From NCBI GenBank assembly GCA_024742665.1, contig JANSYA010000005.1:186001-250000 (forward strand): a stretch of DNA of 64,000 bases. Direction: 5' to 3'. The notes beneath the pieces were generated by a model. The model saw only the letters and a list, made by a program, of their open reading frames with translations, was not told the DNA's origin and did not search any database. Position numbers and translations under genes: made by a program. This stretch comes from a bacterium. GTDB taxonomy: Bacteria; Spirochaetota; Leptospiria; Leptospirales; Leptonemataceae. Positions 1-8,772 of this stretch are shown in pieces. The stretch's first letter is position 1. The number at the start of each line of letters is the position of its first letter.

Positions 1-32
1 CTTGCGACTGTTCGTAATCAAACCAGAGCAAA

Positions 33-503
33 ATGCAATTCACACATCGTACAGTCCTGCGGCACGCGGCGGTTTTTGCCGCGCTGATTCTCTTGCCCTT
101 CGCCATGATGACCCAGGCCGACGCGCTGCAATGGTATCGCATGCATGCGATTTTTTTTGGCCTGCTCGTATTGTTCGGCGCGGCGATTGGATGGACGGCG
201 GTTCTATTCGTACGCCGGAATATTCCCGCGAAGTGGATCGCGGTTGCGCCGGTGAAATTAAGCGATCTGCCGTACGGTCGACGTTTACTCTATCAATGGG
301 CGAGCTGCTCGCGGTGCGTGGCGTACTGGTTCGCCGCGGGTATCGCCGTCGCTTTGAGTCTCTGGTTCTGGCCGGTCCTCGGTCATAGTCTGTGGGCGAT
401 CGTTCTGCGCTCTATGTACTTCGGCGTGATGGGCGGATCGCTGGCGGGCGCCGTGGCGGTTACGATCTACCTGACTACAGCGGACGCCGATCAGCCGACA
501 TAA
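33..503 (+). CDS. Small integral membrane protein, unknown function
   Basis: I do not recognise a family. The 156-residue product has hydrophobic stretches at about residues 9-27, 36-60, 98-118 and 125-147, so it is probably a three- or four-helix inner-membrane protein. A short polar loop between the second and third helices contains a Cys-x-x-Cys pair (SCSRC) around residues 91-95. The pair could bind metal or form a disulphide, but nothing else supports that. The ATG at 33 follows a purine-rich stretch (agagcaaa) and gives a sensible N-terminus. The gene ends about 150 bp before the next forward gene, so co-transcription is possible but not shown. Confidence 0.6.
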   Translation: MQFTHRTVLRHAAVFAALILLPFAMMTQADALQWYRMHAIFFGLLVLFGAAIGWTAVLFVRRNIPAKWIAVAPVKLSDLPYGRRLLYQWASCSRCVAYWFAAGIAVALSLWFWPVLGHSLWAIVLRSMYFGVMGGSLAGAVAVTIYLTTADADQPT

Positions 504-650
504 TTCACCGCACAGTCTCCTGACAGCCCGCTTCTTTTTTGCAAACTTTTTGTGGCCGTTCACTTTGCGCTGCTTATCCTGTCATAGTTACGCAATGCAA
601 ACTGTGACAAAAAAGCCCGCGGGATTCCATTTCCCGGAAAGTGGACCTTT

Positions 651-1217
651 ATGAATATTATTCCGCAATCTCCGCTCCATGTCGAAGAAGCGCTCCACCA
701 CCGATGCAGCCATGACGGACATAATCTGGCGGATCTAACCCACGAATTACCGATTATATTCGTTTTTCTCCGCCATCTGGGCTGCACCTTCTGCCGGGAA
801 AGCCTCTATGAAGTGGCCCGCCAGCGCCGGGCGATTGAAATGGAGGGCAGCGCGATCGCTCTCGTTCACATGAGTCCGCCGCACGAAGCAGACGAGATTT
901 TTGAGAAGTACGGCTTAAAAGACATCATTCATATCAGCGATCCAGAGCTGGCTTTATATCGCGCCTTTCATCTCAACCGCGGCAAGTGGTACCGGTTGAT
1001 GGGAATGAAAGTATTGATCCGCGGCTTTATCGCTGGTTTTTTACGCGGTCACGGCCTGGGCCCTTCGATGGGAGACGTCGCTCAAATGCCTGGCGTATTC
1101 CTGGTTCATCGCGGCGAAGTCATGCTGGAGTACCGCCACAAGAGTCCGGCGGACCGGCCCAACTATGTAGAAATCGCAACCTACCCGTTTCAGATTGAAA
1201 ATCTGCCGTCGGCTTAG
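651..1217 (+). CDS. Peroxiredoxin-like (AhpC/TSA-2, SelL-type) thioredoxin-fold protein
   Basis: This 188-residue protein has the thioredoxin-fold pattern of the AhpC/TSA_2 (PRXL2/SelL-like) group. A beta-strand (residues 35-41) leads into GCTFCRE with Cys45 and Cys48. In some relatives the first cysteine is selenocysteine; here both codons are ordinary TGC. A late strand (MPGVFLVHRGEV, about residues 147-158) carries the expected proline before the second core strand. The family is thought to reduce peroxides or disulphides in the cytosol, and no signal peptide is seen. The ATG at 651 lies after ggaaagtgga, a usable ribosome-binding site. Several neighbours are also redox proteins. The exact substrate cannot be read from the sequence. 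Confidence 0.72.
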   Translation: MNIIPQSPLHVEEALHHRCSHDGHNLADLTHELPIIFVFLRHLGCTFCRESLYEVARQRRAIEMEGSAIALVHMSPPHEADEIFEKYGLKDIIHISDPELALYRAFHLNRGKWYRLMGMKVLIRGFIAGFLRGHGLGPSMGDVAQMPGVFLVHRGEVMLEYRHKSPADRPNYVEIATYPFQIENLPSA

Positions 1218-1259
1218 AGACGAAATGAACCATGCCGGGGAGGGTGCCGTCCAACCCCC

Positions 1260-2204
1260 ATGCAAACGAAACGGTACTTCGGGGTCGCGTCCCGCATCAT
1301 ACTGGCCCTGCTGCTCTTCAGCGGCTGCGCGGCAGAATCCGAAACCAGCCAATCTTACGAGGGGAAGGACTCCGACGCACCGTTGGCGGAAGCCGCATTC
1401 CCTGAGGACGCAGGCGAATTCGCGGCGGCCAGTGACGCCCCGGGCGCGAGCGGAGCCGCAATGCGGCAGAAAACGAGCCGCGGCAGTGCCGCCATCGGCG
1501 ATCGCGATCTCGGCGGCATCGCGGGCGGCGCATTGCAGCTGCCTGAAGATCGGCTGCTGGAATACACGATCCAGGTCGTCTATCGCACGGAAGATTATCG
1601 CGCGGCCCGGCATGCTCTGCTGCAAATCGCCGGCAAACACGGCTTCGTTACCAACAGCTACGCCGCGACCGATCCGACCTGGTCGATGAATACGCACATG
1701 CGAGTGCGGGTCGAAGAGATGTACGAGGTGCTGGCCAAACTCGACGCGCTCGGCGAACTCGAAAGCGAACGCATCGACTCCACCGATCATACGGAGAAGA
1801 TGGTGCTGGCCGAACGCAAATACAAACGGGAACGCCTGCGTCTGGTTCGGCGGAGTAGAGCCGCCCGCAACACGCCGGCCGCGAACAAAAACTGGGCCCA
1901 GCGCGAGCAATTAATCGAACAGAGCGAAGACCGCCAGGACGCAGCCGAGCACCAGCAGTGGCAGGTGAAAGATCGGGTGAGCTTCGCGCAGATCCAGGTC
2001 AGTCTGGTAGGACCGGACTTACCCGTACAGGTCGAAGTGCCTGCCTATCAAAACGCCTTTTTGATTCTGGTGAACTGGTTTCTCGAACTGCTCTACGCTT
2101 TGATTCTTGCGACGCCGCTCTGGCTGGTCATGCTCGCTCTGTGGCTCAAGCGCGGCGCAATCAAAAGGCTGCTGGGTATCGAATCCAGGCAGCAGGACGA
2201 TTGA
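1260..2204 (+). CDS. DUF4349 domain lipoprotein
   Basis: The N-terminus is a lipoprotein signal: basic start, hydrophobic residues 11-20, then LLFSGC with Cys23 as the likely lipidated residue. A low-complexity acidic/Ala-rich linker (25-95) leads to a DUF4349-type domain (about 100-265) that begins LLEYTIQVVYRTEDY and contains a basic coiled region near 180-200. A strong transmembrane helix at about 268-295 is followed by a short basic tail, also typical of DUF4349 proteins. The molecular function of this family is unknown to me. The gene ends just before a long perfect hairpin shared with the convergent gene. Confidence 0.75.
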   Translation: MQTKRYFGVASRIILALLLFSGCAAESETSQSYEGKDSDAPLAEAAFPEDAGEFAAASDAPGASGAAMRQKTSRGSAAIGDRDLGGIAGGALQLPEDRLLEYTIQVVYRTEDYRAARHALLQIAGKHGFVTNSYAATDPTWSMNTHMRVRVEEMYEVLAKLDALGELESERIDSTDHTEKMVLAERKYKRERLRLVRRSRAARNTPAANKNWAQREQLIEQSEDRQDAAEHQQWQVKDRVSFAQIQVSLVGPDLPVQVEVPAYQNAFLILVNWFLELLYALILATPLWLVMLALWLKRGAIKRLLGIESRQQDD

Positions 2205-2226
2205 TCCCACGCGCCGGCCATATTTT

Positions 2227-2266
2227 CGAAACGGAATAGATCACGTATTGGATCTATTCCGTTTCG
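2227..2266. terminator. Perfect 16-bp inverted repeat between convergent genes
   Basis: Positions 2227-2242 and 2251-2266 are exact reverse complements (16 bp) with an 8-nt loop. The hairpin sits between the convergent DUF4349 gene and the DsbA-like gene and overlaps the last codons and stop of the latter. No good U-run follows on either strand, so it may be a 3'-end stabilising or Rho-assisted terminator rather than a classical intrinsic one. Confidence 0.6.
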
Positions 2267-2919
2267 GGAACCAGTTCCACTTCCCGATTCAAGATCATCT
2301 GCACGCGCTGCTTCAATTCCACGTACGGCAAAAATCCCCGCGATACGAGAATGTGCTTTTCTTCTTCGCCCTCGACCTCGCGCAGAACCAGCGTCGGATA
2401 TCCGTTGATGCCGAAAGCCCGGGTCAGCTCGAAATTCTGACGGGTGATCGTTTCCGTTTCCGGATCGTCGTACAGCCGCCGAAATTCCTCGCGATCCAGA
2501 CCCGCGGCCACGGCGGCCGCCTCGAAGGTCTCGACTTTTGTGGGATCCTGGCCTTCGCCGTAGAATAGCCTCTGGAGTTCGTGCTGGAACTGCATGGGCC
2601 GCGGAGACTCCCCGCGTCCTGCAGCGACCACAGCCCGGCAGGCCGGCGCGGTATTGTAAATGAAATCGGGATGGCTTTCGAAGAAGGCGAAGTGGAACGG
2701 TCGCCCGGAAGCCTCATGCACCGCTTCCCAGTGATGAGAAATCTCCTGCGCCATTTTTTGCGGCAGCGGTCGCTCTTCGTCCGGACGCAGTCCGCCCAGA
2801 ATCATCTGCAGGGGCATACGCTCGGAATACTCCGCCTGCAATTCTTCGATGGCCGGCCCGAAGCCGTAGCACCAGCTACACATGGGATCGCTGAAGTACA
2901 TCAATTCGTATTCGGTCAT
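2254..2919 (-). CDS. DsbA/FrnE-family thioredoxin-fold oxidoreductase
   Basis: This 221-residue protein belongs to the DsbA-like group of FrnE and 2-hydroxychromene-2-carboxylate isomerase relatives. MTEYELMYFSDPMCSWCYGFGP places the CxxC pair at Cys14-Cys17, and a helical insertion follows. The cis-proline strand GINGYPTLVL lies near residues 172-181. There is no signal peptide, so it is likely a cytosolic dithiol/disulphide oxidoreductase or chaperone. I chose the ATG at 2919 because it is preceded by agggagttttt, a strong ribosome-binding site; the longer reading frame to 2997 adds a non-conserved basic leader. It is divergent from the ferredoxin-cyclase-reductase fusion, with about 105 bp between starts. 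Confidence 0.8.
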   Translation of the reverse strand: MTEYELMYFSDPMCSWCYGFGPAIEELQAEYSERMPLQMILGGLRPDEERPLPQKMAQEISHHWEAVHEASGRPFHFAFFESHPDFIYNTAPACRAVVAAGRGESPRPMQFQHELQRLFYGEGQDPTKVETFEAAAVAAGLDREEFRRLYDDPETETITRQNFELTRAFGINGYPTLVLREVEGEEEKHILVSRGFLPYVELKQRVQMILNREVELVPETE

Positions 2920-3024
2920 AAAAACTCCCTTTCTGTTCCGGCTTGCATGCTTACATTCAGACACAAATAACGTTCCAGGGATACACAGTTTCCGCAAAAA
3001 CCCGCCACCGAGCCCGATTTACCC

Positions 3025-4800
3025 ATGATTAAGATCCAATACGAAAACGAAACGACCATCGACAACGCCGATCCGACGCAGACCCTGCTGGAAATATCGC
3101 TCCAGAATAATATTCCCCACGTGCACGCCTGCGGCGGCCATGCCCGCTGCTCCACCTGTCGCGTCGCCGTAACTCAAAATCTGGAGAACTGCGAACCGCG
3201 TAACGAAGCCGAATGCACGCTGGCGAAATCCAAGGGCTTCGCGCCCAAGATCCGCCTGGCATGCCAGACCAGAGTGACCGGTCCGGTAACGATCCGACGC
3301 CTGGTAATCGACGACGAAGATTTACGCGACGCTTCCGAAACTTTGAATAGCGGCCGCGAAAAACAGCTGGCAATTCTGTTCAGCGATATTCGCAGCTTCA
3401 CGCCCTTCACCGAAAAGAATTTGCCGTACGACGTCGTGCACGTTATGAACCGCTACTTCCGTCGCATGGGAGATTCCGTGCAGCGCTACAACGGCTACAT
3501 CGATAAATATATCGGCGACGGGCTGATGGCGCTCTTTGGTCTGAACGACGACACCATCAGCGATCTCGAAGTGACTTCAGACGAACAGCTCGCCGCACAC
3601 GCCCGGCGCGCCTGTCGCGAGGCGGTGCTCGCGGCCCTGGATATGCAGAAGGAACTGGTCGAAGTCAATCGTTACCTGCACCATCACCTGGATCATGAAT
3701 TTCAAATCGGCGTCGGCATCCATTTCGGCGATGTGATCGTCGGCGACATGGGCCACCCCGATAAACGACAGTTCACCGCCCTGGGCGACAATGTAAATAC
3801 CGCCAGTCGGATCGAGTCGGTTACCAAGAAAGCCGCGGTGCCCCTGCTCATTTCCCAGGAAGTGCATTCCATTCTCGAAGACGACCTCACGGTTCATAAA
3901 AGATTTAGTACGAAACTCAAAGGCAAGTCGGGGGACTATCGCCTGTTTTCTGTCACCGAGGTGCGCGATCCCGAAGCGGGACAGCGTACCGCCCCGACTC
4001 CCGTCACAGCCGCTCCGCAAGCAAGCTCTGCGCCCGCGGCTGCGAAGGCCCCGCAACCGATGGCTCTGCGCCGCAGCGATCTGCCGATTCTGGAAGTCCG
4101 CCGGGTCGCCGAAGACACGCTCGCGTTTTTACTGGATACGAGCAGCCTGCCGGACTTCGAATTCGTGCCAGGCCAGTACGTGAACGTTCGGATTCCCGGC
4201 GTCGAGGCGGCCCGCATCTTTTCGATCGCCTCGGCCTCGCGGATCAAAGACTTTATATTGATCGCGACACGCATCCGTCAGAGCGAATACAAGCAGCGCA
4301 TGCAGGCTCTGGAGCCCGGCGACACGCTGAGCGTCGGCGATCCGGAAGGCGAATTCGCTCTGCCCGCCGACGCGGCGCAACCGGTGGTCTTTATCGCCGG
4401 CGGCATCGGCATTACGCCCATTCGTTCGATGATTGAAGAAATGGTCGAAACGCAGGTCGATCGCCCGATTCTCTTATTTTACGCGAATCGCACGCCGGAG
4501 GCGGGGGCCTTCGTGGCGGAACTGAACGAATGGCTCGGTCATATGCCCAATACCAGCTTCGTGCCCGTTTACTCCCGGGCGGACGCTCCGGGAGCTGAAC
4601 GCGGGCGACTGTCCGGAGAGATGATTCAAAAACACGTAGATTCTTTTAAATCGATGTTAGCTGATAAATCTCTGACAGGCGATCCACTGTACTACGTGGT
4701 CGGTCCGGACGCAATGACTCTCGACACGGTCGGTATGCTGGAGCAATCGGGCGTGCCGTCTGATCGGATTGTGCTCGAAGCATTCTACGGTTACCGCTAG
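3025..4800 (+). CDS. Ferredoxin - class III adenylate cyclase - FNR-type reductase fusion
   Basis: The 591-residue protein joins three complete modules. Residues 1-93 are a plant-type [2Fe-2S] ferredoxin with cluster cysteines C36, C42, C45 and C80 (CGGHARCSTC...RLAC). Residues 112-320 are a class III nucleotide cyclase. Its metal aspartates are D121 (FSDIRSF) and D165 (YIGDGLMA), the purine-specifying lysine is K247, T251 sits where class IIIb enzymes replace Asp, and N258 and R262 are the transition-state pair. A Pro/Ala linker (322-355) leads to a ferredoxin-NADP reductase-like unit (360-591) with the FAD motif RIFSIAS, the pyridine-nucleotide motif IAGGIGITP and the C-terminal aromatic end EAFYGYR. 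It probably makes cAMP in response to redox state or electron flow from NAD(P)H; that coupling is inference. No membrane helix is seen. Confidence 0.85.
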   Translation: MIKIQYENETTIDNADPTQTLLEISLQNNIPHVHACGGHARCSTCRVAVTQNLENCEPRNEAECTLAKSKGFAPKIRLACQTRVTGPVTIRRLVIDDEDLRDASETLNSGREKQLAILFSDIRSFTPFTEKNLPYDVVHVMNRYFRRMGDSVQRYNGYIDKYIGDGLMALFGLNDDTISDLEVTSDEQLAAHARRACREAVLAALDMQKELVEVNRYLHHHLDHEFQIGVGIHFGDVIVGDMGHPDKRQFTALGDNVNTASRIESVTKKAAVPLLISQEVHSILEDDLTVHKRFSTKLKGKSGDYRLFSVTEVRDPEAGQRTAPTPVTAAPQASSAPAAAKAPQPMALRRSDLPILEVRRVAEDTLAFLLDTSSLPDFEFVPGQYVNVRIPGVEAARIFSIASASRIKDFILIATRIRQSEYKQRMQALEPGDTLSVGDPEGEFALPADAAQPVVFIAGGIGITPIRSMIEEMVETQVDRPILLFYANRTPEAGAFVAELNEWLGHMPNTSFVPVYSRADAPGAERGRLSGEMIQKHVDSFKSMLADKSLTGDPLYYVVGPDAMTLDTVGMLEQSGVPSDRIVLEAFYGYR

Positions 4801-4827
4801 CATGGTCGCCGGAACCCGGCCGCCGGC

Positions 4828-5904
4828 TCAGGCCGTTTCGGCGCCCAGTCCCCAGCGAGAACGCAGACCGTCGGGCACCCGAACCTGGAAGGCCTCGGCG
4901 GAATAGTAGCCCATCAATCCTTCGATCAGCTTCGTTTGCATCTTTTCGAGACCTTTGCGGACCGTAAGCGAGCTGTCGCCGGCCTGGTCGGTCCAACAGC
5001 CGATGCGTTTTAGAATCGGAATAAAGCAACCGGTCCAATCGCACTCGGGAATCGAGAGATCCGCCGCGAGCTTTTCGCCGACTGTATGGCGCATGAGCGT
5101 GTCGGCCAATCCATCGAGGGCTTCGCCGGGAATCATTTCGTGTAGAAAATCGAGCAGAGCCTTTGTCAGGGCGCGACCCTCCTGGCAGGGCGATTGAATG
5201 CGAACTTTGATCGTATGGAACTGCAGCGACGCGTCTTCAAATCGCGCCTGCAGCAGTCGTTCGTCGATGCCCATCAAGTAGCCGACGACATTCCACACGT
5301 GCAGATAGGCATCGATTTCGTCGGGAGTGAAATCGATTTCGAAATCCTGCATGCCTTCGAGCATCAAAACCGAGAAGGTTCCCAGAGTGCCCGCCAGCTC
5401 TTCTTGATTGATCAGCACGCGATCGGCGGCCCAGTCTTCGCACCCCAGTCTGGTCCGAACGGCGCTGTGCAGCAGACGCAGTTGAACCGCGCTCCGCACG
5501 CCCGCTCCGTTTTCGGTCAGATTCGCCGGCATCATCACGTCGATCAGAAACTGCGCGGTTCGCAGAATGCGCTGTAGAATCGACCGGCCATCGACCATAT
5601 TGCCCGTGCGGACGAGCACTTCCGCGGGCTTCCGACAGGCGTAACCTTCCGGCAGGGCCGAAAAGAATAGCAGCGTAACGATCGTCATACCGTACCGATA
5701 AAACAGCTCCTGGCCCTGTTCGATTTTGGTCGGATCGGCCCAGTCCGGTAGGCGCGAATGCTGCGCGAAGTATTCGCCGGACCACGGATGCTTCAGCATC
5801 TCCGGCACCGACAGGGTCGCTTCGCCGCTGGCAAAGATATTCGACATCAGGCGATCCGTTTCCGGATCCCCGAGCACACGCATTTCGTTTAACAGGGCGT
5901 CCAT
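4828..5904 (-). CDS. Oxygenase MpaB / latex-clearing-protein-like (DUF2236) protein
   Basis: The 358-residue product matches the DUF2236 pattern shared by the fungal MpaB oxygenase and rubber oxygenase Lcp, which are all-helical heme b proteins. Visible hallmarks are QLRLLHSAVRTRL (H146 as candidate heme ligand, R150 nearby), INQEELAGTLGTFS and NVVGYLMGID. No signal peptide or clear membrane helix is present. By family it would oxidatively cleave or hydroxylate a hydrophobic substrate, which cannot be named. It is convergent with the cyclase fusion, with a gap of only about 27 bp. Earlier in-frame starts are absent, so the ATG at 5904 is the best choice. Confidence 0.72.
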   Translation of the reverse strand: MDALLNEMRVLGDPETDRLMSNIFASGEATLSVPEMLKHPWSGEYFAQHSRLPDWADPTKIEQGQELFYRYGMTIVTLLFFSALPEGYACRKPAEVLVRTGNMVDGRSILQRILRTAQFLIDVMMPANLTENGAGVRSAVQLRLLHSAVRTRLGCEDWAADRVLINQEELAGTLGTFSVLMLEGMQDFEIDFTPDEIDAYLHVWNVVGYLMGIDERLLQARFEDASLQFHTIKVRIQSPCQEGRALTKALLDFLHEMIPGEALDGLADTLMRHTVGEKLAADLSIPECDWTGCFIPILKRIGCWTDQAGDSSLTVRKGLEKMQTKLIEGLMGYYSAEAFQVRVPDGLRSRWGLGAETA

Positions 5905-6071
5905 ATTACCGCTCCAATCGGTTTCGCAGTCGCCACAGCTGCGGCCGACGATCGGATTCTGAAGATCAGTGTTATAATTCTCGGCTCACCAATATAACAG
6001 ATTCATCAGTCCTGCAAGTATTTCATATTTTTCCGCTGGCCGGAAGTCCTTCCCGCGCTTTCTTTTCGTAT

Positions 6072-6926
6072 ATGTCAGCAACGCAAAGCCGCCCGGTCGA
6101 TCGGGTGATTAAGGGTATGCCAGTCCAGGACGGCGCCGGAGTTCGACTCAAACGGATTCTGGGCACGCCGACCCTCGACCACCTGGATCCCTTCCTGATG
6201 CTCGACGAATTTCGTTCCGATGATTCGGACGATTATATCGCCGGCTTCCCGCCCCATCCGCACCGCGGCTTCGAAACCGTAACCTATATGAAAAAAGGCC
6301 GCTTTCGGCACAAAGATTCGCGCGGCAATGAAGGGCTACTGGTCGACGGCGCCGTTCAGTGGATGACCGCCGGGCGGGGCATCATCCACAGCGAAATGCC
6401 CGAAATGACGGACGGTCTCCTGTGGGGCTATCAGCTGTGGATCAATCTGCCGGCCCGCCACAAGATGACCGAACCGCGCTACCAGGACATCGGGCCGGAA
6501 CGCATCCCCACCGTCGAAAAAGACGACCACAGCGTGCAGGTCATTGCGGGCGATTACCAGGGAACTTCGGGGCCGGCGGAGACTCTGATTCCGGTGAACT
6601 ATTTCGACGTAGAGCTGGCGGGCGGCGGGCACTTCGAACACGCCGTGCCTCCGGGCTGGAACGTCTTTTGTTTTGTCTACGCGGGCGCCGTCCGCGGCGA
6701 TCCGACCGGCTCCGGTCGACGCGCCGCCGCCGGCGAACTGATGGGCTTCGGTTCCGGGGAAACCATTCGGATCCATAACGAAGACGACGAAGCAGCCGGC
6801 TTTCTGTTTCTGGCCGCCGAGCGCATTGAAGAGCCCATCGCCCGACACGGCCCCTTCGTGATGAATACCGAAGAAGAAATCATGCAGGCCTTCGTCGATT
6901 TTCAGAACGGAACGCTCCACCGCTGA
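6072..6926 (+). CDS. Pirin family protein (bicupin)
   Basis: The 284-residue protein is a typical pirin with two cupin domains. The N-terminal cupin has the metal-binding set H62 and H64 (HPHRGFETV), H106 and E108 (GIIHSEMPE), which bind Fe or Ni/Zn in characterised pirins. Some family members have quercetin 2,3-dioxygenase activity, while others act as redox-sensitive regulators or modulate pyruvate dehydrogenase. Which applies here is not visible. The C-terminal cupin lacks an obvious metal set, as usual. The ATG at 6072 gives the standard N-terminus for the family. It sits at the end of a run of redox-related genes. Confidence 0.88.
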   Translation: MSATQSRPVDRVIKGMPVQDGAGVRLKRILGTPTLDHLDPFLMLDEFRSDDSDDYIAGFPPHPHRGFETVTYMKKGRFRHKDSRGNEGLLVDGAVQWMTAGRGIIHSEMPEMTDGLLWGYQLWINLPARHKMTEPRYQDIGPERIPTVEKDDHSVQVIAGDYQGTSGPAETLIPVNYFDVELAGGGHFEHAVPPGWNVFCFVYAGAVRGDPTGSGRRAAAGELMGFGSGETIRIHNEDDEAAGFLFLAAERIEEPIARHGPFVMNTEEEIMQAFVDFQNGTLHR

Positions 6927-7000
6927 ATTATGCGCCGGCCAACGCCGGTTAGTGCTGGACGTTTCGCAGACGCTCCGATCATGTCGACCAGAGCGAAACT

Positions 7001-7651
7001 ATGGCCAACACTCGTTTTTCACCCGAAGATCTGGAACGCATCAAAGCGGCAGTCGCCGGAGCCGAAGGGCAGACTTCCGGCGAAATCGTTCCGTACTACG
7101 TCGAAAGCAGCGACGAATACGAGGAGTCTGTATGGCGGGGCGGCGTTCTCGCGAGCACCACGGCTCTGCTTGTCTTTTACGCCCTGCGGACTTTTACTCC
7201 GATCTGGCTGCCCTTCGATCTGACCGAAACTCTTTTTATCATTCTGCTCGCGGCCGGATTGGGCAGCGCCCTGACCTACTGGTTGCCGCCCCTGCGCCGA
7301 CTTCTGGCGGGACGCGCTCTGCTCAATCGCCGTACCGCGGCCCGGGCCCTGGAAGCATTCCTATCTGAAGAAGTATTTCAAACACGCGATCGCACTGGCA
7401 TTCTCATTTTCTTGAGCATGTTCGAGCACCGTGTGCACATCATCGGCGACTCCGGGATCAACGCCCGGGTCAAGCCGGGCGAATGGGAAGACATCGTCGA
7501 GATCATCATCAGCGGAATTAAGAGCGGACGACCCGGCGAAGGCCTGGTGCTCGCCATCGAACGCTGCGGCGATCTATTGAATCGCAAAGAAGTCGAACGA
7601 CGCCAGGACGACGAAAACGAACTCGCCGACGGCATGCGCATGGGTCAGTGA
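7001..7651 (+). CDS. TPM-domain membrane protein, first of a coupled pair
   Basis: The 216-residue protein has a TPM (TLP18.3/Psb32/MOLO-1) pattern starting FSPEDLERIKAAVAGAEGQTSGEIVP. Two transmembrane helices (about residues 48-66 and 73-92) interrupt it, and the second half of the domain (about 113-195) contains GILIFLSMFEHRVHIIGD. The role of such proteins is uncertain; characterised TPM domains are phosphatase-like or assembly factors for membrane complexes. The stop codon overlaps the GTG start of the next TPM gene by 4 bp, so the two are translationally coupled and probably form one complex. Confidence 0.78.
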   Translation: MANTRFSPEDLERIKAAVAGAEGQTSGEIVPYYVESSDEYEESVWRGGVLASTTALLVFYALRTFTPIWLPFDLTETLFIILLAAGLGSALTYWLPPLRRLLAGRALLNRRTAARALEAFLSEEVFQTRDRTGILIFLSMFEHRVHIIGDSGINARVKPGEWEDIVEIIISGIKSGRPGEGLVLAIERCGDLLNRKEVERRQDDENELADGMRMGQ

Positions 7652-8724
7652 GCGCCTCGAAGCCCGCCCGACAATCCACACGCCTCCGGCCACGCCGCCC
7701 GCGGCTTTGGCCTCTGCGAACGCCGGCTTTGCGATGCCTGATCGCATTGCTTTTGCTGTTGCCCGCTCAGACTGCGCTCTTCGCGCGTGAGATTCCGTTT
7801 TTATCCGGGCACGTCATTGACGAGGCCGGCGCGCTCGGCGCCGACGTGCGCGAAGAGCTGGAAGCCGAACTCGCCCGGCACGCCGAAAATACCAGCAATC
7901 AGATCGTGGTGATGATCATCCCATCTCTGGAAGGCGAGGTGTTGGAACAATTCAGCTTGCGGGCCGCCGAAACCTACGGCCTGGGCCAGGCTGACAAAGA
8001 CAATGGAGTGTTGTTATTAATCGCGCAGAACGATCGTAAACTTCGCATTGAAGTCGGTTACGGGCTCGAAGGATCTTTAACTGACGCGCTCTCGGCTCAA
8101 ATCATTCGCAACGAAATCGTACCGCGCTTTCGCGACGGCGAATTCGAAGCCGGAGTGGTTGCGGGCGTCGACGCGATTCTCCAGGCGATCCAGGGCGAAT
8201 ACACCGCCGAAGATTCCGCGGCGGCGCAGGCCGCCACGGCAGGCGAAACCACCTTCGCCGATACCGTCGGGCAGTGGGTCAGCAAAATCTTTACGTTTAT
8301 TATGGTCGCGGGGTTTATGATTTACGCCGCGTATATGGGCTTCGGCATGCTGATCGCCATCTTTCAACGCGGACTATTTTCTGAAAGTTGGTGGTGGTTT
8401 ATTTTCATCGGCCCGCTGATGGCGATCATCGCACTGATCCCGGTGCTCGTGCTCTGGGACGGGGCCCCCGGGCTCGCGTCTTATATCGTCGTGCTCGCGT
8501 TGCTGGCCGGCTTCAAAGCTATGCTGCACACGACCAGGTGGGGGCGCGATCTACGCGACCGTTTCGATCCGGGGGAATTCAGCTCCGGCTCGTCCGGCTC
8601 TTCGTCGAGCGCCTGGTCCGGTTCCAGCTCGTCCGGCTATTCCAGTTCTTCCAGTTCATCTTCGAGCGGCTTCAGCGGAGGCGGAGGCAGCTTCGGCGGC
8701 GGCGGATCTTCCGGCAGCTGGTAG
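7648..8724 (+). CDS. TPM-domain membrane protein, YgcG type, with Ser/Gly-rich tail
   Basis: The 358-residue protein starts at GTG 7648, overlapping the previous stop (gtga). A basic N-terminus and hydrophobic segment (about 28-47) form a signal peptide or anchor. An extracytoplasmic TPM domain (about 50-180) follows, with VIDEAGALGADVREELE, the strand NQIVVMIIPS and the KLRIEVGYGLEGSLTDA region characteristic of YgcG-like proteins. Three membrane helices lie at about 213-300. The C-terminus is a low-complexity Ser/Gly run ending GGGGSSGSW, again usual for the YgcG/TPM group. Its function is unknown beyond probable partnership with the upstream gene. Confidence 0.82.
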   Translation: MSASKPARQSTRLRPRRPRLWPLRTPALRCLIALLLLLPAQTALFAREIPFLSGHVIDEAGALGADVREELEAELARHAENTSNQIVVMIIPSLEGEVLEQFSLRAAETYGLGQADKDNGVLLLIAQNDRKLRIEVGYGLEGSLTDALSAQIIRNEIVPRFRDGEFEAGVVAGVDAILQAIQGEYTAEDSAAAQAATAGETTFADTVGQWVSKIFTFIMVAGFMIYAAYMGFGMLIAIFQRGLFSESWWWFIFIGPLMAIIALIPVLVLWDGAPGLASYIVVLALLAGFKAMLHTTRWGRDLRDRFDPGEFSSGSSGSSSSAWSGSSSSGYSSSSSSSSSGFSGGGGSFGGGGSSGSW

Positions 8725-8772
8725 GCGAAACCGCGAAGATATTTCGCAGCGCCGCGACGGCGCGCGTCGACG

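Noticed and set aside
5970-5980. TATAAT-like box before the pirin gene
   Set aside because: The match to -10 is good, but there is no recognisable -35 at the right distance.
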